NCBI RefSeq assembly: GCF_022179525.1
Contig: NZ_BPQX01000054.1
Coordinates: 1-64,000, forward strand
Reading direction: 5' to 3'
From: Methylobacterium persicinum
GTDB taxonomy: Bacteria; Pseudomonadota; Alphaproteobacteria; Rhizobiales; Beijerinckiaceae
DNA length: 64,000 nt
In this document: in pieces, positions 42,958-50,826 of the stretch
Numbering within the stretch: position 1 is the stretch's first letter
How the letters are laid out: every line of letters starts with the position of its first letter
Notes under the pieces: model-generated
What the model was told of the DNA's origin: nothing
What the model saw: the letters and a program-made list of their open reading frames with translations, nothing else
Databases searched by the model: none
Program-made: the position numbers and the translations under genes

Positions 42958-43953
42958 TTGCTGCGCCTCGCCCTGATCCTGAAGCGATCCTTCCCGAAGC
43001 TCGCCGGCTACGCCAGCATCCCGCTGATCCGCCTGATCTTCGCCCTCGCACGCCTCCTCGGCCCGGAGCGGGCGGCGGCCTTCGGCGGCGGGCTCCTGCG
43101 CCGGATCGGCCCCCTGCTTCCGGCCCATCGCACGGCGTTGAACAACATCCGGGCCGCCTTCCCCGGCATGGATGAGGCACGGGTGCGGGCCATCGCCCTC
43201 TCGGCCTGGGACAATCTCGGCCGGACGGGGGCCGAATACGCCCACCTCGACACCCTCCTCGACTACGACCCGGCGGCCACCGGGCCCCTCCGCAGCGAGG
43301 TGGAGGGCATCGAGCATTTCTTCGCCCTGCGGGACGACGGGCAGCCAGGACTTATCTTCTCGTCCCATCTCGCCAACTGGGAGCTGCCTGCGATCTGCGC
43401 GGCGAAGTTCGGGCTGGAGGCGACCGCGGTGTTCCGCCCACCGAACAACCCGGCCGCCGCGAGGCTGGTGCAGGAGGTCCGCCGCAGCACGATGGGCGGT
43501 CTCGCCGCGTCGGGTCCAGGCTCGGCCTTCGCGATGCAGGGCGTGGTGGAACGCGGCGGCCATCTCGGGCAGCTCGTCGATCAGCACTTCACCCGGGGTG
43601 TGGTCGTGACCTTCTTCGGCCGCCCGTGCCTCGTGAACCCGCTGCTGGGCAAGCTTGCACGCCACCACGACTGCCCGGTCCACGGCGTGCGGGTGATCCG
43701 GTTGCCCGGCGAGCGTTTCCGGCTGGAACTGACCCCGCCGCTGGACCTACCGCGGGATGCGCAGGGCACCGTCGACGTGGTGGGTGCCATGCAGGCGATG
43801 ACCGATGTCATCGAGGGCTGGGTCCGGGAGAATCCGGGTCAGTGGCTGTGGATGCATCGCCGCTGGCGCCCGGACATGCTTCCGAAGGCCGCGTCGCGGA
43901 ACACGCCATCTCAAGGCAACGTGACTTCCCCGGCGGAGCCGACCGCGTTGTGA
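42958..43953 (+). CDS. Lipid A lysophospholipid-type acyltransferase, LpxXL/HtrB-like
   Basis: Inner-membrane acyltransferase of 331 residues that adds a secondary acyl chain to lipid A. It has an N-terminal hydrophobic segment (IPLIRLIFALARLLG) and the HxxxxE/D active-site motif in SSHLANWELPA, followed by VFRPPNNPAA and GRPCLVNPLLGKLARHH. The best start is TTG 42958; an ATG at 42919 is out of frame and hits a stop. The context (ketoacyl synthase, reductase, Adh2-like) suggests transfer of a very long hydroxyacyl chain, as LpxXL does in Rhizobium (inference). Confidence 0.87.
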   Translation: MLRLALILKRSFPKLAGYASIPLIRLIFALARLLGPERAAAFGGGLLRRIGPLLPAHRTALNNIRAAFPGMDEARVRAIALSAWDNLGRTGAEYAHLDTLLDYDPAATGPLRSEVEGIEHFFALRDDGQPGLIFSSHLANWELPAICAAKFGLEATAVFRPPNNPAAARLVQEVRRSTMGGLAASGPGSAFAMQGVVERGGHLGQLVDQHFTRGVVVTFFGRPCLVNPLLGKLARHHDCPVHGVRVIRLPGERFRLELTPPLDLPRDAQGTVDVVGAMQAMTDVIEGWVRENPGQWLWMHRRWRPDMLPKAASRNTPSQGNVTSPAEPTAL

Positions 43954-43963
43954 TCCCCCAGCC

Positions 43964-44758
43964 ATGAGGCAGACCCGACTCCCACCCCGGATCGTCGCGC
44001 TGCGCGCCCTGCCCTGCGCGTGGATGGCCGCTGCCGGCCTAGCCCCGGTCGCGGTCCGGGCCGAGCCGGTCTCGGCGGTGGTCGAGATGTTCACCAGCCA
44101 GGGCTGCACGGCCTGCCCGGCCGCAGAGCCGGTGATGCGCGACCTCGCCCACAAGCCGGGGATCGTCGCCCTGACCCTGCCGGTGACCTACTGGGATTAT
44201 CTCGGCTGGCACGACACGCTGGGCCTGCGCGCCCACAACGAGCGGCAACGGGCCTATGCCAGGGCCCGGGGCGCCCGTCAGGTCATGACCCCGCAGGCCA
44301 TCGTCGATGGTACGGCGGCCGCCATCGGCTCCAACCGCCCGGCCGTCGAGCGGCTCCTTCGCGAGGCGGGCCAGACGACCCCTCTGCCGGTACCCGTGCG
44401 GGCGGAAGTCCAGGGAAACCGGATCGTGGTCGAGGTGGGGGCTTCGGAGCCGGCTGTGCCGGTACCGGCGAAAGCCGGCAAGCTCGACGGCAAGGACGAA
44501 GTGTGGCTCGTCCCCCTCCTCAAGCGCCGCGAGACCGAGGTGGAGGGCGGCGAGAACGACGGGCGGGTCGCCACCTACGTGAACGTGGTCCGCGGGCTTG
44601 AACGCCTCGGCACCTGGACCGGGCAGGCCGCCCGGTTCGAGGTGCCGCTCTCCGCCGCCGCGGTGGCTCAGGCCGACAGCTGGGTCGTGCTGGTGCAGCA
44701 TGCCCGGGAGGGCCGCCCCGGACGCATCCTCGGTGCGGCGAAGGGGCCGGGCCTCTAA
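43964..44758 (+). CDS. DUF1223 domain protein, periplasmic thioredoxin-like
   Basis: A 264-residue protein with a signal sequence (cleavage near VRAEP, about residue 35). The DUF1223 start AVVEMFTSQGCTACPAAEPVM holds a thioredoxin-like CxxC and is followed by LPVTYWDYLGWHDTLGL and RQVMTPQAIVDG. These proteins have a thioredoxin-like fold and unknown substrates. It lies 10 bases after the acyltransferase gene and may be the end of that operon. Confidence 0.88.
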   Translation: MRQTRLPPRIVALRALPCAWMAAAGLAPVAVRAEPVSAVVEMFTSQGCTACPAAEPVMRDLAHKPGIVALTLPVTYWDYLGWHDTLGLRAHNERQRAYARARGARQVMTPQAIVDGTAAAIGSNRPAVERLLREAGQTTPLPVPVRAEVQGNRIVVEVGASEPAVPVPAKAGKLDGKDEVWLVPLLKRRETEVEGGENDGRVATYVNVVRGLERLGTWTGQAARFEVPLSAAAVAQADSWVVLVQHAREGRPGRILGAAKGPGL

Positions 44759-44761
44759 GTG

Positions 44762-45015
44762 TCTGATCCCGCGGTGTGGTGGGACGGTTGATCGCCATGC
44801 GGCGAGTGAAGCGCTTGTGGGCCGTCTTCCAGTTGCCGTAGCACTTATGCGGATAGTGCCCGTGCGTCCCTGAACGCAGCACCCGCAGCACACCGTTGAC
44901 GGAGGCGAGCTTGCCGGCCACCGAGCCACCCGAATCCCCAAGGCTTGTCGGTTAGCAGATGCGCCATGCGCTGCTATCGCTCCGGGCTGAGTTCGTACCG
45001 CTTTGTCAACGCCAT
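44762..45015 (-). pseudogene. Decayed IS5-family transposase, N-terminal part
   Basis: From ATG 45015 the frame gives MALTKRYELSPER and then a TAG where this family has a tryptophan. After a frame change the IS5 sequence resumes as SVNGVLRVLRSG, then CYGNWKTAHKRFTRRM, and ends near 44762. The catalytic DDE part is absent, so this is only the first third of a transposase with a nonsense codon and at least one frameshift. It explains most of the otherwise gene-less 44759-45096. Confidence 0.7.
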
Positions 45016-45053
45016 CCTCAGGCTCCCGGACGATCCGTTCCGGAGCCTGAGGA
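45016..45053. repeat. Strong inverted repeat upstream of the transposase remnant
   Basis: CCTCAGGCTCC and GGAGCCTGAGG flank a short centre, giving a stem of at least 11 pairs, directly next to the remnant transposase start. It may be part of the original element's leader or end, or a terminator for the upstream genes. Confidence 0.6.
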
Positions 45054-45096
45054 TCACGGCTCGCTAACCAGTAAAATTCAAAACGTCGATCAGGCT

Positions 45097-45534
45097 TTAG
45101 TGGGCCACCGGCAGTCTTAGGGCACCCGGCATAAGCCGACCCGGCTCATGGGCGGGTTCACAGGGAATCGCCGTGGCGAAATCCGAGATGAACTGCGCGG
45201 TCTCCCGTGTCTTGGCGGGAGCCCGCGGGTCATGGGCGACCCGCCCGGCCTCCGCATGCAGGCGCTCGTTGCAGGAACAGGCCGGCAGGGCGGCCTGATC
45301 CTCCGGCCAGCACATGTCGTGGTGCTTGCACGCGAGGTCGAGGGCATCGATCGGGGCGTAGGCGGGGCCGCGGTTTCCCGGCCCGCAGTAATTGCCGTAG
45401 ATCAGGAAGCCCGGACCGCGCGGGGTCTGGATGACCTCCTGGGCGTGGGTGCCCGGCACGGCCGCCAGCAGGAGCGCCCCCGCGATGACGGCGGCGGAAA
45501 GACAAGTTCGGATAGGGGATCGAAGGTTCGTCAC
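45097..45534 (-). CDS. Secreted phospholipase A2-like protein
   Basis: A 145-residue protein with a signal peptide (cleavage after THAQ, about residue 32). The mature part shows the phospholipase A2 pattern: calcium loop YGNYCGPGNRG, then PIDALDLAC and the catalytic KHHDMCW (CxxHDxC). A following ACSCNERL corresponds to the second catalytic helix, with Asn where Asp is usual. If active it would cleave the sn-2 acyl chain of phospholipids outside the cytoplasm. It stands beside an IS remnant and has no lipid-related neighbours. Confidence 0.75.
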   Translation of the reverse strand: MTNLRSPIRTCLSAAVIAGALLLAAVPGTHAQEVIQTPRGPGFLIYGNYCGPGNRGPAYAPIDALDLACKHHDMCWPEDQAALPACSCNERLHAEAGRVAHDPRAPAKTRETAQFISDFATAIPCEPAHEPGRLMPGALRLPVAH

Positions 45535-45785
45535 GACGTGTCACTCCGGTTTCGCCCACTCCCCCCTGGAGTTAGACCAAGCCGAATCGCCGACAATGAC
45601 ATTGGGCCGGCTAATCTAATATTCCGCATTCTTCGTCAGACTACAACAGGCCGACGAAGATCCGTTTTAAAATATTTGCCGGCCATTATTAGGGCATAAT
45701 GGCCGATAAGCCGGCGAATGGTAGCATTCCGGTCGTGTCCGGAATCGCGCTTGTCCCCCACAGGTCAGCAGGGTCGGAACAGGCC

Positions 45786-45968
45786 CTAAAGGGCCAGAAC
45801 CAGGAGGCCGGTGACGGCGACGGCCAGGATCAGGCACAGGGCGAGGTCGAGGATCGCCTCGCCCCCGCCGGGATCCGGCGTCTGGACGCCGGAGGAACGC
45901 CGGAGCGAGGTCGGGCCATTCCCGTCGCCGCGCTGTTTCATCGGGGTCGGAACCGTGAGGGAATTCAT
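45786..45968 (-). CDS. Small tail-anchored membrane protein
   Basis: A 60-residue protein: a polar N-terminal part (MNSLTVPTPMKQRGDGNGPT) and one C-terminal hydrophobic helix (ILDLALCLILAVAVTGLLVL), so it would be tail-anchored in the inner membrane. Its ATG overlaps the stop of the next upstream gene as ATGA, which argues for a real, coupled gene. No family is recognised. Confidence 0.55.
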   Translation of the reverse strand: MNSLTVPTPMKQRGDGNGPTSLRRSSGVQTPDPGGGEAILDLALCLILAVAVTGLLVLAL

Positions 45969-46282
45969 GCCTTCGGATCCCGGCGGGTGCCGTCTCGAGA
46001 CGCCATCCCGGCCGGATTGACCGGGATGGCGTCCGTTTGAACCGCAACTCCGCTTGAGGGGGGAGGCAAAGCCGCGGCCTGCATCGACCCCGGGACGTCA
46101 CCGCGATGGACCAGATCCACGGTAGCGAGCCCAAGGACGGGCAGGGAGAAGGCGGCCAGGAGCCATGCGAGGCGCCCGAGCCGCGGCAGGGGATTGTCCT
46201 GTCCAGACCGCGACGTCGGGCGGCGCGGCAGGACCAGCGGGGGAGCGGGCAAGGCGACAAGGATGTGCTTGGTACCGGCCAT
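45965..46282 (-). CDS. Small single-span membrane protein
   Basis: A 105-residue product starting MAGTKHILVALPAPPLVLP. One membrane segment (LGRLAWLLAAFSLPVLGLATV) lies in the middle, followed by a polar, proline-containing tail. It is coupled by ATGA to the tail-anchored protein gene downstream and divergent from the DUF6502 gene. The start at 46282 is preferred to the frame's ATG at 46324. No family is recognised; a heteromeric pair with the downstream product is an inference. Confidence 0.55.
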   Translation of the reverse strand: MAGTKHILVALPAPPLVLPRRPTSRSGQDNPLPRLGRLAWLLAAFSLPVLGLATVDLVHRGDVPGSMQAAALPPPSSGVAVQTDAIPVNPAGMASRDGTRRDPKA

Positions 46283-46306
46283 TGCTGTGTTCCCGCTCCG
46301 AGACTG

Positions 46307-46413
46307 TGTGGGAAATTTGACCACGCCGACGATTTACGTGTGCAAAAATCCCACGTCAATCGGAATTGCTGCGCTTGGCGTGTCTGCGCGCACATTGTGG
46401 GATTGTCTCCCAC
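46307..46413. promoter_or_regulatory. Cluster of GTGGGA half-sites in a divergent promoter region
   Basis: Four copies of GTGGGA or its complement TCCCAC occur within about 107 bases: TGTGGGAAA (46307), AATCCCAC (46347-46354), TTGTGGGATT (46395) and TCTCCCAC (46406-46413). The last two face each other as an inverted pair, TGTGGGATTGTCTCCCAC. They lie between the small membrane-protein genes and the DUF6502 gene, in an AT-enriched spacer. A cooperative operator is likely; the regulator is unknown. Confidence 0.45.
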
Positions 46414-46438
46414 GGGAGCTGGGCGGTAAGGACGGTGC

Positions 46439-47296
46439 ATGTCCGACAGCCGTGATACGCAGCCGGAGGGGGGAGGGCTTCATGCGCCGTTGGCGCGCCT
46501 GCTGCGCCCTCTCGTGCGCCTCCTCGTGGCCCGTGGGATCACCTTTCCCGCGCTCACCGATCTGCTGCGGGAACTCTACGTGAACGTCGCCGAGTACGAC
46601 TATGTCCTGCCGGGCAAGGAGCAGACGGACAGCCGGGTTTCCCTCCTGACCGGGATCCACCGGAAGGAAGTCCGCCGGCTCCGGGGTGCCGGGGCCCCGG
46701 TCAGCGCCGTGCCGGCCACGGTGTCGCGCACCGGCCGGATCGTCGCGCGCTGGCTCGCGGATCCCGCCTTCACGGACGAGGCGGGCCAGCCCCTTCCCCT
46801 CCCGCGGAACGCCGAACCGGGCCAGCCTTCCTTCGAGAACCTCGTCTCCGGCGTCACCCGGGATGTCCGCCCGCGGGCGGTGCTCGACGAATGGCTCGAC
46901 CGGGGGCTCGCCTTCGCCGACGGGCAGGACCGGATCGTGCTGGCCGAAGCCGCCTATCTTCCCCGTGCGGATGGCGATGCGGAGGCGCAGCTCTACTATT
47001 TCGGCCGCAACCTGCACGACCATATCGCCACCGCCGCCGAGAACATCCTCGGTCCCTCGCCGCGCTTCCTCGAACGGGCGGTGCATTACGACGGCCTGTC
47101 GGAGGAGCTTGCCGTCAAGCTCGAGGCGCGGGCGCGGGACCTCGCGATGGAAGCCCTCACCCAGGCCAACCGGGAGGCCCATGCCGCCTGCCGTACCGAC
47201 CCGGGCGGATCGCATCGGTGGAACTTCGGGCTCTACGTCTACAGGGAAGAGGTGGGCCAAGCGGCGGGGACCGCAGGGCCGCCGGACGTGGGCTGA
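46439..47296 (+). CDS. DUF6502 family protein
   Basis: A soluble 285-residue protein. The N-terminus PLARLLRPLVRLLVARGITFPALTDLLRELYV and the TDSRVSLLTGIHRKEVRRLR segment are typical of DUF6502 and look like a winged-helix DNA-binding region, though no function has been proved. The rest is helical (RAVLDEWLDRGLAF, YYFGRNLHDHIATAAENIL). A DUF5666 gene follows 11 bases later; the pair is recurrent in proteobacteria. The repeated GTGGGA sites just upstream might be its own target (inference). Confidence 0.85.
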   Translation: MSDSRDTQPEGGGLHAPLARLLRPLVRLLVARGITFPALTDLLRELYVNVAEYDYVLPGKEQTDSRVSLLTGIHRKEVRRLRGAGAPVSAVPATVSRTGRIVARWLADPAFTDEAGQPLPLPRNAEPGQPSFENLVSGVTRDVRPRAVLDEWLDRGLAFADGQDRIVLAEAAYLPRADGDAEAQLYYFGRNLHDHIATAAENILGPSPRFLERAVHYDGLSEELAVKLEARARDLAMEALTQANREAHAACRTDPGGSHRWNFGLYVYREEVGQAAGTAGPPDVG

Positions 47297-47307
47297 GGAG
47301 CCGCGCC

Positions 47308-48594
47308 GTGGTCCCTCCCCCGAACCGTCGGCTCGTCCTGCAACTCCTGGCCGGCGCGGCCGGCCTGCTACCTCCGGGCCTCCGCGCCCAGGATGCGCCC
47401 CGCGACCAGGGCATCGGCGGAACGGGCGCCCGTCCAGGGCCGGCCCCGGCCGAGCCTCCGGGCGCGCCGCCCGGCGGTCCCACCCTCGGCGGGGACCGGG
47501 GCATCGGCGGCACGGGGGTGATCGGCACCATCCGCCGGTTCGGCTCGATCATCGTCAACGACCTGCGCATCGCCTACCCCAAGGACGTGGCGGTCCAGAT
47601 CGACGGCGAGCCCGCCACCGCCGCCGCCCTGAAGATCGGGCAGGTGGTGCATGTGGTGGCCCGCCCCGGCGAGGGCGGGCTCTCGACGCAGCGCATCGAC
47701 GTGACGAGCGAGGTGGTGGGCCCGGTGGAGTTCGTGTCACCCGGCCGGCTCGTGGTGCTCGGGCAGCGGGTGGTGACGGAGGGGATCGCGGGCGAGTGGA
47801 CGCAGGGTGCCCGGGTGGCGGTGAGCGGCCTGCGCCGGCCGGATGGGGTGATCGTCGCGAGCCTCGTGGAGCCCCGCGACACCGGGCCGGATCGCGTCGC
47901 AGGGCCGGTCCGCCGGGAGAAGGGCGGGCTCGCCATCGGCGGCCTGCAACTCCAGGGGGCCGACGCCCTCGTGCCCGGCAAGCGCGCCCTCGTTACCGGC
48001 AAGGCCGAGGCGGGCACGCTGCGCGTGACCCTGGCCGCGCTGAACGGCACACCCTTCCCGCCGGGCCTCAGTCACGTGTCCATCGAGGCCTATATTGGCC
48101 GCGCCGGGCCGGGCCTCGCCCTGGGCTCCGGCCTCGCCGTCTCGGGGCGGCCCAACACAACGGTGCCGCGCCAGGGCAGCGTGCGGGCGGTGGTGACGGC
48201 GCGCGTCGCCCCGGATGGCGGCCTGACGGTGGAGCGCCTGCGCGCCGATGGGCGCCTCGCGCCGCAGCCGCAGGAACCGCAGGCACCCCGCTTCGAGCGC
48301 GAGCGCGACCGCCTCGACATGCGCGTCCTGCCCGAGGACGGGCCGGGAAGGTTCGGGCCGGATGGCGGCGGGCGCCTCGGTGGCTTCGAGCCCCGCGGGC
48401 ACTCCATCGACACCCGCCCCGGCGCGGGGGACATCCCCGGCCTCGGCGGCCCCGGACGCACCGACGGCTTCGGCCGACCGGGCGGAATGCCAGGCGGCGG
48501 TCCCCCCGGCGGGGCGCCCCCCGGTGGGTTCGGCGGCCCGGGCGGCGGCTTCGGCGGGCCCGGTGGGCCGGGAGGGCCCGGCCCGCGCCGTTGA
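47308..48594 (+). CDS. DUF5666 domain protein, secreted, with Gly/Pro-rich tail
   Basis: A 428-residue protein from GTG 47308, which follows GAGGAG with seven-base spacing. An N-terminal hydrophobic signal (RRLVLQLLAGAAGLLPPGLRA) precedes Gly-rich linkers carrying GIGGTG twice. The DUF5666 beta-barrel repeats run from about 70 to 330 (IIVNDLRIAYPKDVAVQIDG; VVARPGEGGLSTQRIDV; LVVLGQRVV). The last 70 residues are a Gly/Pro/Phe low-complexity tail (GGPPGGAPPGGFGGPGG). It probably acts in the periplasm or on the cell surface. It is coupled with the DUF6502 gene. Confidence 0.82.
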   Translation: MVPPPNRRLVLQLLAGAAGLLPPGLRAQDAPRDQGIGGTGARPGPAPAEPPGAPPGGPTLGGDRGIGGTGVIGTIRRFGSIIVNDLRIAYPKDVAVQIDGEPATAAALKIGQVVHVVARPGEGGLSTQRIDVTSEVVGPVEFVSPGRLVVLGQRVVTEGIAGEWTQGARVAVSGLRRPDGVIVASLVEPRDTGPDRVAGPVRREKGGLAIGGLQLQGADALVPGKRALVTGKAEAGTLRVTLAALNGTPFPPGLSHVSIEAYIGRAGPGLALGSGLAVSGRPNTTVPRQGSVRAVVTARVAPDGGLTVERLRADGRLAPQPQEPQAPRFERERDRLDMRVLPEDGPGRFGPDGGGRLGGFEPRGHSIDTRPGAGDIPGLGGPGRTDGFGRPGGMPGGGPPGGAPPGGFGGPGGGFGGPGGPGGPGPRR

Positions 48595-48599
48595 CCCAT

Positions 48600-48690
48600 C
48601 GTCACTGCGGGCGGAGCGAAGCAATCCCGTTTGCGCGACCTTCGGAGCGGTCCCGCTGTCCTGGGTCGCTTCGCTTCGCGCGCGATGACA
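48600..48690. repeat. Dispersed palindromic repeat, family B
   Basis: Arms CGTCACTGCGGGCGGAGCGA (from 48600) and TCGCTTCGCGCGCGATGACA (to about 48690) face each other. It lies between the convergent DUF5666 and ada genes and may act as a bidirectional terminator. Confidence 0.78.
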
Positions 48691-48697
48691 GTCGGGT

Positions 48698-49759
48698 CTA
48701 CGGAACCCCCTCGCGGGTGAGAAGGTCGCGCTTGCGGTCCACGCCCCAGCGATAGCCGGACAGGGTGCCGTCCGAGCGCACCACCCGATGGCAGGGGATC
48801 GCCACCGCAAGGGCATTGGCACCGCAGGCGAGCGCCACCGCCCTCGACGCCCCGGGGGCGCCGATGGCCCGGGCGACTTCCGCATAGGTCGCGGTGGTGC
48901 CGGGGGGGATCGCCCTCAGGGCCTCCCAGACGCGCTGCTGGAAGGCGGTGCCGCCGATATCGAGGGGAAGGGCATGCGCCCGACCCGGTTCTTCCACGAT
49001 CCCGATGGCTCGTGCCATCCAGGCCTCGAAGGTGGGATCGCCGCCGATGAGATCCGCCGCGGGAAAACGGTCCTGCAGGTCCCGCACCAGGGCATCGGGA
49101 TCATCCCCCAGCAGGATCGCGCAGACGCCCCGCTCCGTGGCCGCCACCAGGATCGCCCCGAGGCTGCACGCGCCGACGCCGAAGCGGATCGTCTCGCCGG
49201 CACCGCCCCGGCGGTAGCGCGAAGGCGTCATGCCGAGGCGTTCGCCCGCCTCGGCATAGAACCGGCTGGAGGCGCCGTAGCCGGCCTCGTAGATCGCCCC
49301 CGTCACCGAGCCGGCACCGGGCAGGGCCGTCGCCATCCGCTCCGCCCGCCGGGCGCGGGCATAGGTGGCCGGCGTCACCCCCATGACGTCGCGAAAAACC
49401 CGGTGGAAGTGGAAGGCGCTCATCCCCGCCGCCGCCGCGAGGTCGGCCAGGGGCGGGGGTGTCTCGGCCCCGTCGATGAGCCGGCAGGCCCGGGCCACTA
49501 CCTCCTCGCGACGCACGGCGGGGGATGGACCGTCCGGCCGGCAGCGCAGGCAGGGGCGGAAGCCCGCCGCCTCCGCCGCCTCGCAGGTCGGGTGAAAGGA
49601 CACGTTCTCCCGCCGGGGCGTCCGCGCGGTGCAGCCTGGCCGGCAATACACCCCCGTGGTGCGCACCGCGTAGACGAACCGCCCGCCGGCCCCCGGATCA
49701 CGGGCGAGCACGGCCGCCCAGCAGGCATCGTCGGAAGGGGCCGGGAGGGTGGAGGGCAT
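48698..49759 (-). CDS. ada: Ada: methylphosphotriester/O6-methylguanine DNA methyltransferase and regulator
   Basis: Adaptive-response protein, 353 residues. The N-terminal zinc domain has four cysteines C39, C43, C70 and C73 (YCRPGCTA; CLRCRPDG); C39 is the methyl acceptor for phosphotriesters that switches Ada to an activator. An AraC-type helix-turn-helix follows (LADLAAAAGMSAFHFHRVF). The C-terminal methyltransferase has the PCHRV active site with C323. All three parts are full-length. In a methylotroph it may guard against methylation damage. It stands alone. Confidence 0.95.
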   Translation of the reverse strand: MPSTLPAPSDDACWAAVLARDPGAGGRFVYAVRTTGVYCRPGCTARTPRRENVSFHPTCEAAEAAGFRPCLRCRPDGPSPAVRREEVVARACRLIDGAETPPPLADLAAAAGMSAFHFHRVFRDVMGVTPATYARARRAERMATALPGAGSVTGAIYEAGYGASSRFYAEAGERLGMTPSRYRRGGAGETIRFGVGACSLGAILVAATERGVCAILLGDDPDALVRDLQDRFPAADLIGGDPTFEAWMARAIGIVEEPGRAHALPLDIGGTAFQQRVWEALRAIPPGTTATYAEVARAIGAPGASRAVALACGANALAVAIPCHRVVRSDGTLSGYRWGVDRKRDLLTREGVP

Positions 49760-49896
49760 GAGACGGACTCCTCAGGGCACGGCCTGTGCCCCATCCCGGG
49801 ATCCTGCGCCGGCCGAACCCGGCCGACATCCCGCGCCTTGCTCCGCAATTCCCGTCAGCCGCCGCTGGCAATGAACAGCGGGGGGTCAGGACGGGT

Positions 49897-50643
49897 TTAC
49901 GCCTCCAGCTTGGCCATCAGCGCCGGGGAGAGGGCGAAGTTGACATAGACGTTCTGCACGTCGTCCTGATCCTCGATCACCTCCACGAGGCGGATCAGCT
50001 TCTCGCCGGTCTCGTCGTCCACATCGATCGTGTTCTGCGCCTTCCAGATGAGCCCTGTCCGGGTCGGGTCGCCGAACTTGGCCTCGAGGGCCTTGGTGAC
50101 CTCGCCGTAGGAATCCTGGGCGCAGATGATCTCGTGGCCTTCCTCGCTGGAGGACACGTCGTCGGCCCCCGCCTCGATCGCGGCTTCCAGCATCGTGTCC
50201 GCGTCGGCGACGCCGACGGGGTAGGCGATCACGCCGACCCGGTCGAACATGAAGGCCACCGCGCCGGTCTCGGCGAGGCTGCCGCCGGACTTGGTGAAGG
50301 CCGAACGCACGTCGGAGGCGGTGCGGTTGCGGTTGTCGGTCTGCGCCTCGACGATGAGCGCGGCGCCGCCGGGGCCGTAGCCCTCGTAGCGGATGTCCTC
50401 GTAGTTCTCCCCGTCCGCGCCCGTCGCCTTCTTGATGGCGCGCTCGATGTTGTCCTTGGGCATGTTCTCGGCGCGGGCGGCGAGAATGGCGGCACGCAGG
50501 CGCGGGTTCATCGCCGGATCCGGCGTGCCGAGCTTGGCCGCCACGGTGATCTCCCGGGCGAGCTTGCCGAAGATCTTGGAGCGGACCGCATCGACGCGGC
50601 CCTTGCGGTGCATGATGTTCTTGAACTGGGAATGACCGGCCAT
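49897..50643 (-). CDS. YebC/PmpR family regulatory protein
   Basis: A 248-residue protein of the YebC/TACO1 family, which act as transcription factors or help ribosomes translate proline-rich stretches. Start [19 protein letters not shown] (the family usually reads MAGHSKWxNIxHRK), then [34 protein letters not shown] and [19 protein letters not shown]. The C-terminal part ([17 protein letters not shown]) is complete. The ATG at 50643 is clear; the long frame upstream is an overlap with the opposite SDR gene. Its usual neighbour ruvC is not here. Confidence 0.93.
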   Translation of the reverse strand: MAGHSQFKNIMHRKGRVDAVRSKIFGKLAREITVAAKLGTPDPAMNPRLRAAILAARAENMPKDNIERAIKKATGADGENYEDIRYEGYGPGGAALIVEAQTDNRNRTASDVRSAFTKSGGSLAETGAVAFMFDRVGVIAYPVGVADADTMLEAAIEAGADDVSSSEEGHEIICAQDSYGEVTKALEAKFGDPTRTGLIWKAQNTIDVDDETGEKLIRLVEVIEDQDDVQNVYVNFALSPALMAKLEA

Positions 50644-50826
50644 GTGCCTTCGGACTTGCAAGTGTGCGGCGCCCGGGAGCCTGGGCCCCCGGACGTCGCT
50701 GACGGAACTGCAGTTTTTATAGGCCGCCGGGCTCGGGCGAGGCAACGCGCACATTCCTCTGGCACGCGTGGGAAAGAACGTTCTCACCGGGCGTTGGGAG
50801 CCCTGATAGCTTTCCCTGGAGTTGAA

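Noticed and set aside
46686-48755. A 689-codon arginine/proline-rich frame
   Set aside because: It crosses the DUF6502 and DUF5666 genes in another frame; both of those have ribosome sites and domain matches.
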